NCBI GenBank assembly: GCA_024472245.1
Contig: JANBXD010000008.1
Coordinates: 868,001 to 932,000, forward strand
Reading direction: 5' to 3'
Source of the DNA: Beauveria sp. NWAFU-1
Taxonomy: Eukaryota; Ascomycota; Sordariomycetes; Hypocreales; Cordycipitaceae
Length of the DNA: 64,000 nucleotides
Position numbers and translations under genes: made by a program. Positions 43,357 to 55,502 of this stretch are shown here, piece after piece. The notes under the pieces were generated by a model. The model did not search any database. It worked only from the letters and a program-made list of their open reading frames with translations, and was not told where the DNA came from. The stretch's first letter is position 1. Each line of letters opens with the position of its first letter.

Positions 43357-44865
43357 ATGCAGAGCCATGTTCCCTTTGGGTATCCAACACCACCTGCCTC
43401 GCCAACATACGACAAGTGCCAGTTCCAACAAGCTCCGCAATCTCAGTACACCCGCCACTACCAGACGGTGCGATGCGTGCCTCTGGCCCCGGAGCAGAGA
43501 TTAGGACGTTTGCTCGAAGGCAAGCTGCAGCTCACTGACATCCTAGGCACTGGTGCCTACGGAGTAGTTTACTCTGCCATTGACATCAAGACGGGCATCC
43601 GCTATGCTGTCAAGTGTCTGAGCAAGTACAATGTTGATGGCACTCCACTTGAGAGCCGCCAAGTGGCATATCAACAACGCGAGATCAACTTGCACTACAA
43701 GGCCTCGGCCCACGCCAATGTTGTCTCTATCCACAAGATTATGAATGATGTCGACTGCATCTACGTCGTTCTCGAGTACTGCCCGGAGGGTGACTTGTTC
43801 CTCAACATCACCGAGCGCGGCCACTATGTCGGCAACGACCTGCTTGCCAAGCAGGCCTTTCTCCAGATTCTCGACGCCGTCGAGCACTGCCACAAGCTCG
43901 GCATCTACCACCGTGATCTCAAACCCGAGAACATTCTGGTTACGGACCAAGGAGAGACTGTCAAGCTGGCCGACTTTGGCCTGGCCACCGCCGATGACCG
44001 CTCCGAGGACTATGGCTGCGGCTCTACCTTTTACATGAGCCCCGAGTGTCTCGAGCCCACCACGCGGAACCCCTACTACATGTGTGCGCCCAACGATGTC
44101 TGGAGTCTCGGTGTCATCCTGGTCAACCTGACGTGCGGCCGCAATCCATGGAAACAGGCCTCTGTCCAGGACTCGACCTACCGCGCCTACATTCGCTCTC
44201 CCGGCTTTCTCAAGACCATCCTGCCCCTGTCTGACGAACTCGACAACATTCTCGGACGCATCTTCCACCCCAACCCCGAGCTGCGCATCACCATGCCCGA
44301 GCTCCGCAGCCGCATCATGGCCTGCTCCAGCTTCACCGTGTCTTCTCCCGCCGCCAGCCCTGAACCTGCCGTCATGGAGGAGCCCATTATGCCCGAGGAC
44401 ATCATCATCGACGAGTACGACTACGAGGATGCCCTCTCGCCTGCTTCGGACTACTCGGAGGAGGGATCCCTCGCTTCCAGCGTTTCCACCGTCGACGACC
44501 TCGACGAGGACTTTATGCAGGAGCAACAAGGCATCAACGACTTTGTCCCCCATACCTACGAGGCCGAGGATGCCGTCATGTCGCAAGCCGTCTACCATGC
44601 GCAAGACTATGTGCCCCAACATTACAAGGGCCCCGTCCCTGCGCAGGCACCCCTCCAAGTGTCGATCCTCCCCTCGCAACAGGCCTTGATGCAACAGCAA
44701 CTGGCCATGCAGGCTCCCACGCCAATGCTCTCGCAGCCTTGCCAGCCCAAGTCCTTTTTCCCTCTTTGGGAGGTGGTCAGGCTGGTTCAGCAATCACCCG
44801 TGATGCAACACCCCTCTCCCTTTCACCAGCAGGTGTCCTTTCTCCCTTCCTTTCAAGGCTACTAA
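43357..44865 (+). CDS. ran1: Ran1/Pat1-like serine/threonine kinase
   Basis: A 502-residue intronless kinase. Motifs are GTGAYG (64-69) in the glycine loop, the catalytic lysine in YAVK (K86), HRDLKPEN (185-192), DFG (206-208), CGSTFYMSPE (221-230) and DVWSLG (247-252). The CGSTFYMSPE activation segment and the long acidic and Gln-rich C-terminal tail (residues 325-500) match fungal relatives of fission-yeast Ran1/Pat1, which blocks meiosis and mating in vegetative cells, and the yeast Ksp1/Sks1/Vhs1 group linked to nutrient signalling. The tail ends in a conserved-looking W-x2-V-x2-V and PFHQQVSF segment. It stands alone in about 20 kb of gene-poor DNA, which hints at elaborate transcriptional control. 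Confidence 0.9.
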   Translation: MQSHVPFGYPTPPASPTYDKCQFQQAPQSQYTRHYQTVRCVPLAPEQRLGRLLEGKLQLTDILGTGAYGVVYSAIDIKTGIRYAVKCLSKYNVDGTPLESRQVAYQQREINLHYKASAHANVVSIHKIMNDVDCIYVVLEYCPEGDLFLNITERGHYVGNDLLAKQAFLQILDAVEHCHKLGIYHRDLKPENILVTDQGETVKLADFGLATADDRSEDYGCGSTFYMSPECLEPTTRNPYYMCAPNDVWSLGVILVNLTCGRNPWKQASVQDSTYRAYIRSPGFLKTILPLSDELDNILGRIFHPNPELRITMPELRSRIMACSSFTVSSPAASPEPAVMEEPIMPEDIIIDEYDYEDALSPASDYSEEGSLASSVSTVDDLDEDFMQEQQGINDFVPHTYEAEDAVMSQAVYHAQDYVPQHYKGPVPAQAPLQVSILPSQQALMQQQLAMQAPTPMLSQPCQPKSFFPLWEVVRLVQQSPVMQHPSPFHQQVSFLPSFQGY

Positions 44866-47800
44866 GTAACCTTTGCTGTACAAAGAATCTTTCAGACTCC
44901 CACGAGTCGACCAAAACCCTATTTTTATTTATTTTCTTTTCTTACTTGTTTGAGCTGTTTGAATTTGCGTACTGCTGGCCAGATGGACCCCCAACAAACA
45001 CACTGGGGTTGGAGTTGATCTCTTTCCATCCCCTCCAGTCGATTTCTGCACATATCAAACTTGACCTCTTCTCAACCTTTGCTTGACGGCAACCCCCATC
45101 TTTCACCATTCACCGCTTTCTCTTTCTCGTCTTTCTAGCGTGGAGTTTTTTGTTTTTACGATTTGCAAACAAATCAGCCCTTTTTTACTCGGTCGGATTT
45201 TTCTCTCAGCGGTTGACCACCGCTTCGCATGTTTTGGCGCAGCGGAATAAGATTTATTACTGTTTCAGTCCGAGTTGAAAAAAGGACTGGCAGGGAGTTT
45301 TTCTTTTATTTATCATTTTGAGGGAAATCGGGTTATGGACACTCACGAAAACAAAAACATCTTTATTAATCCGCGAATTGGAGGGATCTGGTTGTCAACC
45401 GGGTCGATATCAAAATTACGCGTCTATTTTGGATTTTCTTGTCATCTTTTTGGATGTATATTGCCTGGTGGCATTTGGGCATTTGGGATTATAGAACTTC
45501 GCTCGTCCAACTGAGGCAGGCGGGCGGCTGGCGAACCCAGAACACGCTTCAACATTGAAAAAAACCCCAACAAGGGAAGACTTAGCTAGCAATGCAAAGG
45601 ACACATTGACAAGCTACAAACTATTCATTCATGTTTGGTCCCAAGTCTCGGACTAGGTGACTATTTACCCCAATTTACCCCATTTAAGATGGACAAAGCG
45701 GCTTCGCTTCGACAGATGTGACAGCGTCGACCAAATGACAGAGCTTACGCAAACTATATTTGGGTTGGATCGCCGTTTCTGGCTGTGGATTTACGCCAAA
45801 GCCACAGTATGAGGCTAACAAGGAACTAAACTACTTGCCCATATCCGTACACACTGCTACTCAAATCACAGAATAGAAAAAGGAGGGGTCTAGCCGATCT
45901 TGCCAACATCCTTGCTTGCTCAACCGTCACATGGCGTCGAGGCTAAAATGACAAAGTGTCACATCGATGGGACGTTTCTGCAATAAGCTAGAAACTTGAG
46001 CAACCTACTTTGAACGATAATCCCCGACCGAGAAAGAAACAAGGCGCAGCCGGCAGCCGCTAAGCCCAAAGTTGTCCTTTCTCTTCCAACCTGCATCCAA
46101 GTGGCTTTGGCCCTCCTCTCAGCCCACCACCGCCGCCGCCGCCGCCGCGCCGCCGCCACCAACCTGCACAACCTGCACCACTCAATATCCAGCATCCACA
46201 CCATTTTCAACGAGCAGAGACTTGTCAGCGGGGTGGTGGCCAAGGTGGGTAGCTTTTTCGCTTTTCGCTTCTTTTCTTGGCTTGCGAGCGTTAGACCGTT
46301 CACAGTTTAGCGTAGGGCGATGAGCTTCGTGATAGTCATAGTCCACTGCTTCGAAAAGAATGAGAGTGGAGCTTTCCCTCTCTTTTTGTCTTTTTGTTTT
46401 TTATTACGGATATCTTCTCCTCTGTTTTAAACCCCCCTTGTCCTTGCAGATTCTTTTGTGCTTGTGATGGGGCTTGGACCGTCACGCAGGATGTGCAGGG
46501 CTCTTCGCCCCGGTGGCGCTCACGGCTGGGCCAAGCCAAACTGGTCCACGCAAGTCAGCATGGCGTTTTTTTCTTTTCCCTTTCTTTTTTTTTTCTTTTT
46601 TTTTTTCCCATCTCGTGAACCAGTAATAACTCGTCTTGGCCAATCCCCACCCCGTTCACGATGCGCCGATGGGAAATGAAGAAAGGGCATGCTGCTTCTG
46701 GTGGTGGATCATGCATCCATCTTGCTTACCAGCGACTTCCATCATGTACGGTAGATGACGGCAAGGGTATATGTACAATAATACACGTGCCTCGGATGCG
46801 TTCTTTGCTGTTCCTTATCTTCAAGTCAACTCGCATAGTCGACGACGCAAGAGGGTCCAGACGAGGTTTACGGCATGGCTGTGGGCCTTGAAGATCTTGT
46901 CTATTCGGCTTGCCGTGAGCTAGTAAATAAACCACTATCGCTGATTCGTTTCTCGGACGGGTCTTGGGGCAGTAAGTAGCGAGTGATGTGTCCTTTTACG
47001 CGCATCACGATCATGATATGTAATCTGCACAAAGTATACCACCACTAGCACGGCCTAAAAGTGCAGCCAATATATTGACTGATTACCAGTATCCGTACAA
47101 GGAATGCCACCTATAATCCTTTCATGACCAAATCTTTAATGGTAGCTGCCTGGTAACTCAACATGCGGTTTGCCACTTGTCGGGAGCTGTCCGCACTAAC
47201 AGAGTGAGCGGAATCATAGACCAATCTTTCATCTCAGTGAGTCAGTCTGCAAGAGGCTAATACAGGCCAATATTACTGGTACGATTAGCAACATTCCTGC
47301 CACTTCTGTTGGACAACCCAGAACACCCTCGGCGGCGCTAAACTTTCATGGCAGCCCGCCCATCTCCAAATCTACCGTCGCAGCGAGGCGGCACACTTTT
47401 CTTCCGCACACAGACTTCAAGCCATGTCCATTGTCTGGGCGAGGGTCACCTACGCACAGGCCATGCGATACGCCGGCTGGTTTTGCGCCCCCCCCGGCGC
47501 TCCCGCCAGAGATGATTGGCTGCTTGATCACGTAAACCATTGGCCCGCGGGAGTCTGTGAGTCTGCGACTTATTTGCGCACAGGTGGCCCGTCGCTGGCT
47601 TGGTTTTTTCCAACCCTATTGCCCCGTAATCGTCCATCATCAGCTTCCAATAAAGTATAAGCCGTAGTGCCGAGATTCGTCATGGAGGACGTGCGCCGCC
47701 GCTCTGTCTTATTGCTAGTCTCGCCGGGCCGTCCGTGCCTCCGGACAGGCATTGATGAGAGCGATCGGCCCATTACGTCGCCCGCATGGTTCCATGCATG

Positions 47801-50800
47801 CACGCCTCAATTACAAGTAATTAACAAAACTGATAACGTGGACGAGTAGATCCTCGGACGACTTGACGTACCGCCCATAGCACCTCATGATTGCTTTTGT
47901 CGACCCATCTCCTCTACATTACATCCTCGCCCTGTGACTGCATTGCATGATTACGCGGGTCTAAAAAAAAAATCGACGCCAATACTATCACGATGGTTAT
48001 CAACGGAAAGGCTTGGTGGAGTCGTCCTCCCTTGCCTGCCACACCTGGCATCTGGCTGAGACTTGAAGTTGATGTGGAGCTACAATCGTTTTTTAGTGAC
48101 GACGGACAGCTTCCTGCAGTGCAAAAGCAACAAGTTGAACAAGTGGTTCGCTGATAAGGCACTATGTCCCCCCCCATCTTTGCCCCAGCCTTGCCATGCA
48201 GAAGGGTGAGGCGAGAGGGGGCGCGTCATGACTGCAGGAGCCCAGACCACGACAGACCAGCCAGACCTCGAGAAGGAGCTGGGCATTTGTCCGATTTGGA
48301 GTAACTTGGCCAAGCCAGGTATTACAAGTGGGTATAATGATACTGGATCATGATTGGCACAGCAATCCATGGCTTGAACGTTTGGGTTGTTTGAGATGTA
48401 CGGACAGCCTCACACGAGAGCATCCAACGTGACGCTAGTAGCACAAGGGAATAAGTAAAAAAAAAAAAAAAACTGGAACATCGTATGGGGTTGAACGGCG
48501 ACGGATTCATGCCGTGGCTTTTACGCCCTCTCTAGGGCGCCCTTGTTGGTTGCACTGACAAAGGGCCGGGCAGCCTTTTTTGAGTTTCATGCTACTGGAA
48601 TATTCGGTATCTTGGTGGGTAGCTGTCACCTAGATTGCGTGTCTTGGGGGGTTGAACCAGGCCACGGCTGAGCGAAGCGAGCACAAGTCTGCGCCATCAC
48701 AATGGCTGCTCGCCTTCTTTCTTCCCTGAGCTGAGAAAAACGGGCAGCGTGACCGACCTTGCCAAGGGCGAGGAGGGGAGGTTTGTTGGCAACCCTTCCT
48801 GTCCCGGAACCGGCTCGATTTTCGAGAGGCCGGGACGCCCGTCAGCTTCGGCACCCGGAATGCCAGCGGCCTCTGTACGATCCAGGCTAGTGAGAAAGCC
48901 GCAAGAAGGCCCATCACATTCTGCATCACACGTCTACCGAGTACGTCAGACTGTATTCGTACTCAGTATGTAACTCACGCGCCCGTCGTGAAGCAAGGAT
49001 GCGGCGCAAGCGTGCGAGTGATGAATGCATTGCATACTGCAGTGGATTGAGACACTCCACGATAACAGGCACAAGGGTCATCCAGGCACTCTGACGAGTA
49101 TTACAAAGTAGTAAGTCGTCTTCGGCTTGACTTACACGGGACCGTCGAAGCAGCTGTCCCATGGACTGAATCGTGCTCACCGCCAGAGGTCCAAGACAAA
49201 AAGCAACCCCGCGGTCTGTGTGCCCCCAGCTACTGTTATGTGAGACATGATTGGTCCCACGTCCCCGACGGGACGGAGATGCCACTTTGAGCAGGCGACT
49301 ATGGACATTCTGTCAAATTAACTGCAAGTCACCGCGGGAACATGGGCACATTTTGGCTGTGACTATAATTCCGCGTCATGCTTTCTATTTTGGCGTGCCT
49401 CTGCACATGGCGAGCAAAGAGGTTGAAAAGCGTAATGTCAGAAAGCAAAACCCGCAGAGCCAGCCGTTGTAAGCGGGCGGAATGCGAGTACTCTGCCTCC
49501 GTAGCCTGATCTGAAAGAAAGAAGCAATATGGCTCGGCGGCAGTGGGACGACTATCACACCGGAATCCTGCCTTTTTGGTTTGACGTCTTCTTCTGCCAG
49601 CTTCCGGCGTCACATTCCTATGAATGGCTAGAGCTAGAAGCCTGTCATTTATTTTTTCCGGCACCGCTAGAGCTGTGCTCTTGCCGTCCTTTGTGCTTTC
49701 CCCAACCTGCAGCAAACCGCTTTACTTTTCTGATATATGCACGTTATATGGCGGTGAGCAACACCAGCTGCAAAACCGCCGCCCTTGTTCAATATCCCCC
49801 TTTTCACCGCCAGTAAACACAAATCAGGCAAAACAAAGTCGGGATGGGCAGTTGTTTGCTATTTACATACAAACTTGCAGCTTTTTTATGCGCGTGATGT
49901 AGCCTCAAACACAGATAACTAATAAGCCGTGGCGTTGAGTCGTGACGGTTGCACCCCTTCCGCGAAAAGGCCTATTTCCGAAGGGGGATCTGCGACACGG
50001 CAAATGCTCTGCGAGGTCTCGCAGCCACCCAGTTTTTGAAATAAATGGGATTGTACTCTGTAAGAAAAAAAGGTTCTCGACATGGCAATAGGACCAACCA
50101 TCCACCTTTGACGCAACGCACTCGTCAGGGCGCACCTGACCCTTTTCTGTCATCATCGCCACCGGAGCGGCAATGCAAGATCCTGTCCCATCTCCGCTGC
50201 CCGTGTGATGTGCCACGTCGACAAAGCCAGCCCCGGCATAATGAGCATGGGCATGTTTCTCGCGATGACTGTGGTGGGGGGACGAGCGCCTGTGCCACAC
50301 GGAGCGCATGTTTTCCCTTGAGGCGGCATTGCATTGCATCTTCATGTCTGCTGTCCGTCCAACTGCCACTTCGCAACCATGTCGTACCACCCACTTGCCC
50401 AGCTTGCAGAGCATTATCCCGCGGCTTGCAGCAATATCACCCCCGACCTGCAGTAATATCCCGCCCGCGCCCCCCCAAGACTCGGAGGCTCTCGGCAAAA
50501 AGCTGTCTGAGTTGCCCACATCCGGCTCCCATTTTGGTGTTACTTACTCTCGTGGTGGCAAACAGCGAGACCGGGCGGAGATGGAGACTCAGGTCCTGCG
50601 TGTTGGGTGACAGTGCAGGTGGCATTAGCGAATCCGCCATCTCGGAGCCTCTCAAGATGCTTGCCAAGGCGCAGGTTATTTGGGCTCATTACTGGGCCTC
50701 TTCATACAACCAGGGTCACCCATGTCTTGAAGAGGGTTGTTTTCCGTTGATTGACCGATGGAAGATGCCGAGCCGTCAAGAATGGTACATGATACTCAAT

Positions 50801-52806
50801 ACGCCGGAGCTTCTTGACTGCCGGACTCGGTATCTCTTTGCGCGACTTTCCTCTTGACCTGTTCCATATAGTAAAGTGTCATAATGTCTCACTAGTGACA
50901 TGCCATCGCTGGCTGCTTGAAGGACATGGTGCGGTACTGATGCGTAAAGTGTTGAAGCTTAGTCTGATACCTGTGGCGTACGTTTTACTTTGTTGCCCCG
51001 AGGTACAGGCACAATTCTAGATGAAGATTAAACCAGCATCTTAGTGTTTGAGTCATTCTTTTGAAAATCTTAATCGTGCCTGCGTTCTATTCACATCCCG
51101 TACGGCACGATGTTTAGCATTCACCTTGGCAAACTCAATCGTCGAATCTCAGCCTACATCTATTATGTTGCAGTGGCCGTCAATCATACCACGAGAACGA
51201 AGACCTACAAACTCTCCCCATGAGTTCTCTCGCTCGGTAGGAGCAGGCGGCGATACTGAAAAGGTCAGCGTCCTTGCATCGGCGACATTGAGCTACGTGA
51301 ACTTGCATCAAAGTAATCATGGGACTTGATGAGCTTGTGTCGTCATGTGTCGCCTATCCGTTAAAGGTTTTATGAAACTTGTATTACACAGCTACTGTCA
51401 TTGCTACAATGCGCCTGCTTGTCAGCCACGGGCTCTGTTACACAACTTTTGAGACGCGAGCCTCGCTCTGGGTTAATTCATCAGTCTGATAACACGACTA
51501 ATAGCTTCAAAATAGTCTCTCAATCTACAAATTGCCTCGACTGAACAGAGTTTTGCTGTATCCGCTGTAGTCAAAGTAAATCGAAATGTCGGTACATGAG
51601 GCAAAGTCCTCAGAGATCTCCGCGAGGGCACCCCATGCGTAGTTGGAACGTGGCGATCGTGACCTCACGAACCTGAATTTTGTCAAACTCTGTATTGATA
51701 GTCTTGCAAGCCTCCAAAAAATTAGTCCAGAGTCCGGGGCAAAGTAACAGTGGTCCGGTGCAAGTCCCCGTATTTCCGGCCGCCGTCGATCGGCCCCACA
51801 CCATCGTCGGCTCTGCCGGAAGCAGAAGTAGAGTTCACCGGACAAGGACAAGTGAAATCGACCATCTACCGTAGCATATCTGATGAGAAATCAAGGAGTA
51901 AAAGAAGCCGCAAAGGGTCCAATCGCGAAAGCTCCCCAGGCGGCTGGATGCTAGTTCGACGTATGAGGTCTGCTATAAACGAACTAGGCCTCGAAAATGC
52001 TCCTCACTGCCATCAGGAGAACGCGAAGCCCACACCGGACAGTTTCGACCGGATATTTTACCTCTATGTTGCCGCTTGGATAAATATGACATGTCGAGGT
52101 CTAGTGTCAAGGACGAGGCTTCTGGAATGCGGTCTTGACGTGGATTGTGTATGCGGAACCTAGCCTCGCCGGCAGCTGTTGAGATGGCCCGAAGGGGACA
52201 CGCAGCGAAGCTATTGAGGAGGAGCTAAATCCTTCGCGGGGTTTTCTTTTGACATCTTTGTACTTGGCGGATAAACTCCGGGCGTAAGAGGTAGTCGATA
52301 AGAGTGAGACGTGGGCTATTGGCCAACGACAAAGCTTGCATACCTGGTTGTGCTCCTGAAGTGCTTCATGCTTGATGTCTTCGAGATATAACCCATCTCG
52401 ACGGGTTGGCCAGATCAAGCCATGCTTCGGGAGAGTATCGCTTACCTATCACGGAACAGTTAATCTTGTATGTCAGACATGGACCTATCAAGAGCCAGCA
52501 AGAACCTTGAAGCAGCGTTCTACGCATAGCTGTAGATGCATAGAGCTCTTCTGAATGGAACTCGCTGGTAGAGTAAAACAGGCCGAAAATACCCAGTATT
52601 GCGCTGGATTGTTAAATGCATGACCTATTATATATTCATCTAATTGGGGCAATGTGTGTTACGCTGTATGAATAGCAATACATCCGAACCGACTTCAACA
52701 GGTCTGCCACTTTTGCACAACAAGACGCAGTCGCTGACCAGCAGCCAGAAGGAGAAGTGCTCTATACAAAAGATTTGATAATTGCAGAGGATGAAGATGA
52801 ATCACT
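44866..52806. other. 7.9-kb gene-free region downstream of the Ran1-like kinase
   Basis: The first few hundred bases are AT/CT-rich and are probably the 3' UTR. Further on are a (CGC)n run at about 46127-46160, T/C tracts at 46565-46610 and a poly-A run near 48457. Long open frames at 50045-50857 and 51750-52163 have unusual composition and no recognisable domain, and I reject them as genes. Nothing else is supported. Confidence 0.5.
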
Positions 52807-53433
52807 TCAGTTTGTTGGCCACGGTTCAATCTTGAGCTTGGCCCATATGCCCTTCCATCTCGCCGCCTTCTTGTCGTAGTCTTCTTTGAGCCCCAGCACC
52901 GTATTCGGCCTCGCAACCATGTTGAAATAGTCTGACAAGCCCCTCGGAGCATAAACAGACCACGAGCCCCCATTCTCGTTCAATCGTATCCCAATCATGG
53001 CCGTCGTCGAGATCCAAGAGTCGATGCCCGCCTCGACACTCGCGTGCGGCGCGCACTTTACCCCGTACTTGTTCTCGTACCACAGATGGACGCGCGCCTG
53101 GTTGCGTATTTCAATCTCGACCTCGGGCATGTCCGAGAACAGCGCCCTGGCCCTTTGTATGTGCGCGTCCTCGGCGTCCCACGAGAGGTCGCCGTCGTCG
53201 TGGTAGACGACGTCGTAGTCGGAGATGCCCGTGTCGGGCGCCATCCCCGACATGTGATTCCATATCGTTTGGGACACGGCACCGGCTGCCAGATACCAGT
53301 TTGGTAGGTTTAGGGTCGCGACGCGCTCAAGGACCGTGACGAGCGTCTTGTTGGTGGAGAGGATGGCGCGGAGATGCGTGAGCTGCTGGTCGAGGGGGAG
53401 CTGCGCGGGGTTGATGTGATTTGCAGTTGCCAT
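52807..53433 (-). CDS. Nucleotidyltransferase-like protein of the DUF925/NTP_transf_6 family
   Basis: A 208-residue protein, apparently intronless. WYLAAGAVSQTIWN (46-59) and the acidic ISDYDVVYHDDGDLSWDAED stretch (70-89) are the signature of this family, a distant branch of the nucleotidyltransferase fold. The DYD and following acidic residues are the presumed metal ligands. A second conserved block (NKYGVKCAPHASVEAGIDSW) and a C-terminal KEDYDKKAARWKG segment are also typical. The biochemical role of the family is not established. The start at 53433 is preferred over one 51 codons upstream because the upstream residues look non-coding. It is divergent from the small secreted protein gene. 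Confidence 0.85.
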   Translation of the reverse strand: MATANHINPAQLPLDQQLTHLRAILSTNKTLVTVLERVATLNLPNWYLAAGAVSQTIWNHMSGMAPDTGISDYDVVYHDDGDLSWDAEDAHIQRARALFSDMPEVEIEIRNQARVHLWYENKYGVKCAPHASVEAGIDSWISTTAMIGIRLNENGGSWSVYAPRGLSDYFNMVARPNTVLGLKEDYDKKAARWKGIWAKLKIEPWPTN

Positions 53434-54749
53434 CTTGACTGCATACGCGTGTCGAAGCCGGTATATGGCGTTGGTAGAGGGGAAGAATGATTGGAAAGCT
53501 GCATGTTGAGCTTGCCAGCCTTGTTCGCCTGTGCGGGGTACATGAATAACGTCCAAGTGAAGTCCATCACCACATGCAAAGCACAATGTTTACGACAGCC
53601 TGCTTGCACCGGAATTGATCACCATCAGAAAATCTTGACAAAATTCGATAAATCGAAAACTTGACATCATCACCGAGAATATTATATTGTTGGAGACTCC
53701 CCAATCACATACATGTCGGCGCAAGCCGTACAACTACGGGAAAGTCCTGCCAACCATTTGCTAATATCGAAATTCTTATCATTTCATTAGAATGACTCTT
53801 CGTTGGCAAACGCGTTTATATAGCTCCCCACCCTTCAGACATCACAATTGCCTTCTAGGCATTGGCACTCCTTCAGAAGACCTGGCCGTGATACCTTGCG
53901 AAGGTGAGTCTCTGCTCCTTCGTCGTTGATGAGCGCAACCGCGACCAGATCTCTGTTGGCCTTGTTACCGACTGTTTGAAGCATCGTCATCTTCAAAGTC
54001 GGCTTGCTGGCATCTGTAAAAGTGTAAACGAGCACAAAGTCCTTGTTGGCCTCCCTCCAAGGAGAGGACCTGCGGGTGCTGCTCGAGGAGTGCCTTTGCT
54101 CTGTCGTAGTTGGTTGCTACGCTTTACGAGATGACGACGGAATGCACAGAGGCTCGCGTGAACGAAGCACTATGCGACTGGTAATTTGGGGCGGTAAAGG
54201 TGCCGAAAGACTGGCCTTGTGCGGCTTTGTTGGGAGCTGGGTGGCGTTGCCAAGCCGTTGACAAGCCACAGGCTCATGAAGTGCAAGTAGAGGTCACCTG
54301 AGTTATCGTGGCTGCTTAATATTGGCCTACGCAAAGGAACCTTTGAAGTACTGATGACACACAACTGCCACTTGGCGGAGACATGTGTGCTTCTTCAGTA
54401 TGACACGTCTAGCTAGTATGCTGGGTACCCATGCAGCTACACTGTGTGCTGACTCTTTCAATTTGCTCAGGTTGATGGCGGCGAGCGCCATGAGAGCAGT
54501 AATGAGCAGATTAATCCCGTCTTACAAGCGCAGCCTTATCAAGACGGTTGCTTCACCTGTGCCGGCGCTACATTGAGGGAGAGAGCTATCTAATATAAAA
54601 CAAAAGGCTGATATGATGAGACAAAATGGTGCGCCCGCTTGCTTCCTTCGGTCCTTCGGAGGCCATTGTACATAAGGTAGATGTAATTCCTGTACTTTCG
54701 CTGCTAATTCCAACAATAAACGTACCTATGCTATTTCCCTCAGACAAGA
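53434..54749. other. Divergent intergenic region
   Basis: 1.3 kb between the nucleotidyltransferase and the secreted-protein gene. Short open frames on both strands show no recognisable domain. The last 150 bases before 54750 are AT-rich with TATA-like TAATATAAAA near 54591. Confidence 0.5.
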
Positions 54750-55154
54750 ATGCCCCCTTTTAAGTTCTGTGTCATTGTCGGTGCTCTGGCTACTGCCGCC
54801 GCCCGTGCTACTGGCGGACATGCACAGGTCGTCTTGAGCACCGACGAGTCCCCTGTCCAGCACCCTCTGGTCCCCGATGACCGTAAAGCCTTCGAAAAAG
54901 TGCGTCAGTGCTTTGATGACTGCGTTGCACACATTACGACCGTCAAGCCCACCGCCGATGTGTATCTGGTGCAAGTATTTGAACAAGGCGCCAGCCCCGA
55001 GGATGAAAACGACTCTGACGCTGCCTTGCACTCCGTCGTCGGCCTTGTTGGCGACGACAAGCACAGAAAGTACTACAACAAGCTGAAAGCCCAGTATGAC
55101 GCCGTCATGAGATCGAAAGAGGGGGAGCACGCCAAGGACGACCCTTGTGACTAA
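54750..55154 (+). CDS. Small secreted protein of unknown function
   Basis: 134 residues with a convincing signal peptide: a short basic start, hydrophobic CVIVGALATAAARA, and likely cleavage around residues 20-26. The mature part is acidic, contains a C-x3-C pair (CFDDC, residues 54-58) and a third cysteine next to the C-terminus (C133), and has a VYLVQVFEQG strand followed by a helix-like YYNKLKAQYDAVM. I do not recognise a family. Size, secretion and cysteine content would qualify it as a candidate secreted effector or surface protein, but that is only a category. It converges with the acyl-CoA oxidase gene. Confidence 0.7.
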   Translation: MPPFKFCVIVGALATAAARATGGHAQVVLSTDESPVQHPLVPDDRKAFEKVRQCFDDCVAHITTVKPTADVYLVQVFEQGASPEDENDSDAALHSVVGLVGDDKHRKYYNKLKAQYDAVMRSKEGEHAKDDPCD

Positions 55155-55502
55155 CCCCCGGCAAGCCTTGCGCGCGCCTGCCGAGCGGGCTTCTATTTGA
55201 GCGGGCGTCAGGCTGTGACCAGCATGTGCATCATTGTACGCGTGACTAGTGCTGCCCATATTACTATTCTTTCGGGATTTCATGTCATTGGCAGAAGTCG
55301 TGCCAGCCCCGAGAGGGCGTTTGGTACATGTTGTGAGGACGTGGTGTGTGATTTTTTTGTCATGTATGTAAGTAGTCTGTCATGACATTTTGTGGTTTGG
55401 TTTGTAGATGGTGCTCAGGTTACACGCGAGGGAAGTAAAGTAGGTTCAAGGCTTCAACAACAATGCATGATACACATTTTGCAACTTTATACGTATCTAC
55501 AC
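55155..55502. other. Convergent intergenic spacer
   Basis: 348 bases between the secreted-protein gene and the acyl-CoA oxidase gene. I see only 3' UTR-like sequence. Confidence 0.5.

Noticed and set aside
43543..44793. 416-codon antisense frame opposite the Ran1-like kinase
   Set aside because: It is the mirror of a strongly coding, GC-biased third-position frame; all kinase motifs are on the plus strand.
50045..50857. 270-codon plus-strand open frame
   Set aside because: Residue use is Arg/Ser/Pro/Cys-heavy with no domain, and it overlaps an equally long minus-strand frame.
51750..52163. 137-codon plus-strand open frame
   Set aside because: No recognisable domain; a possible relic but the sequence offers no consistent family signal.
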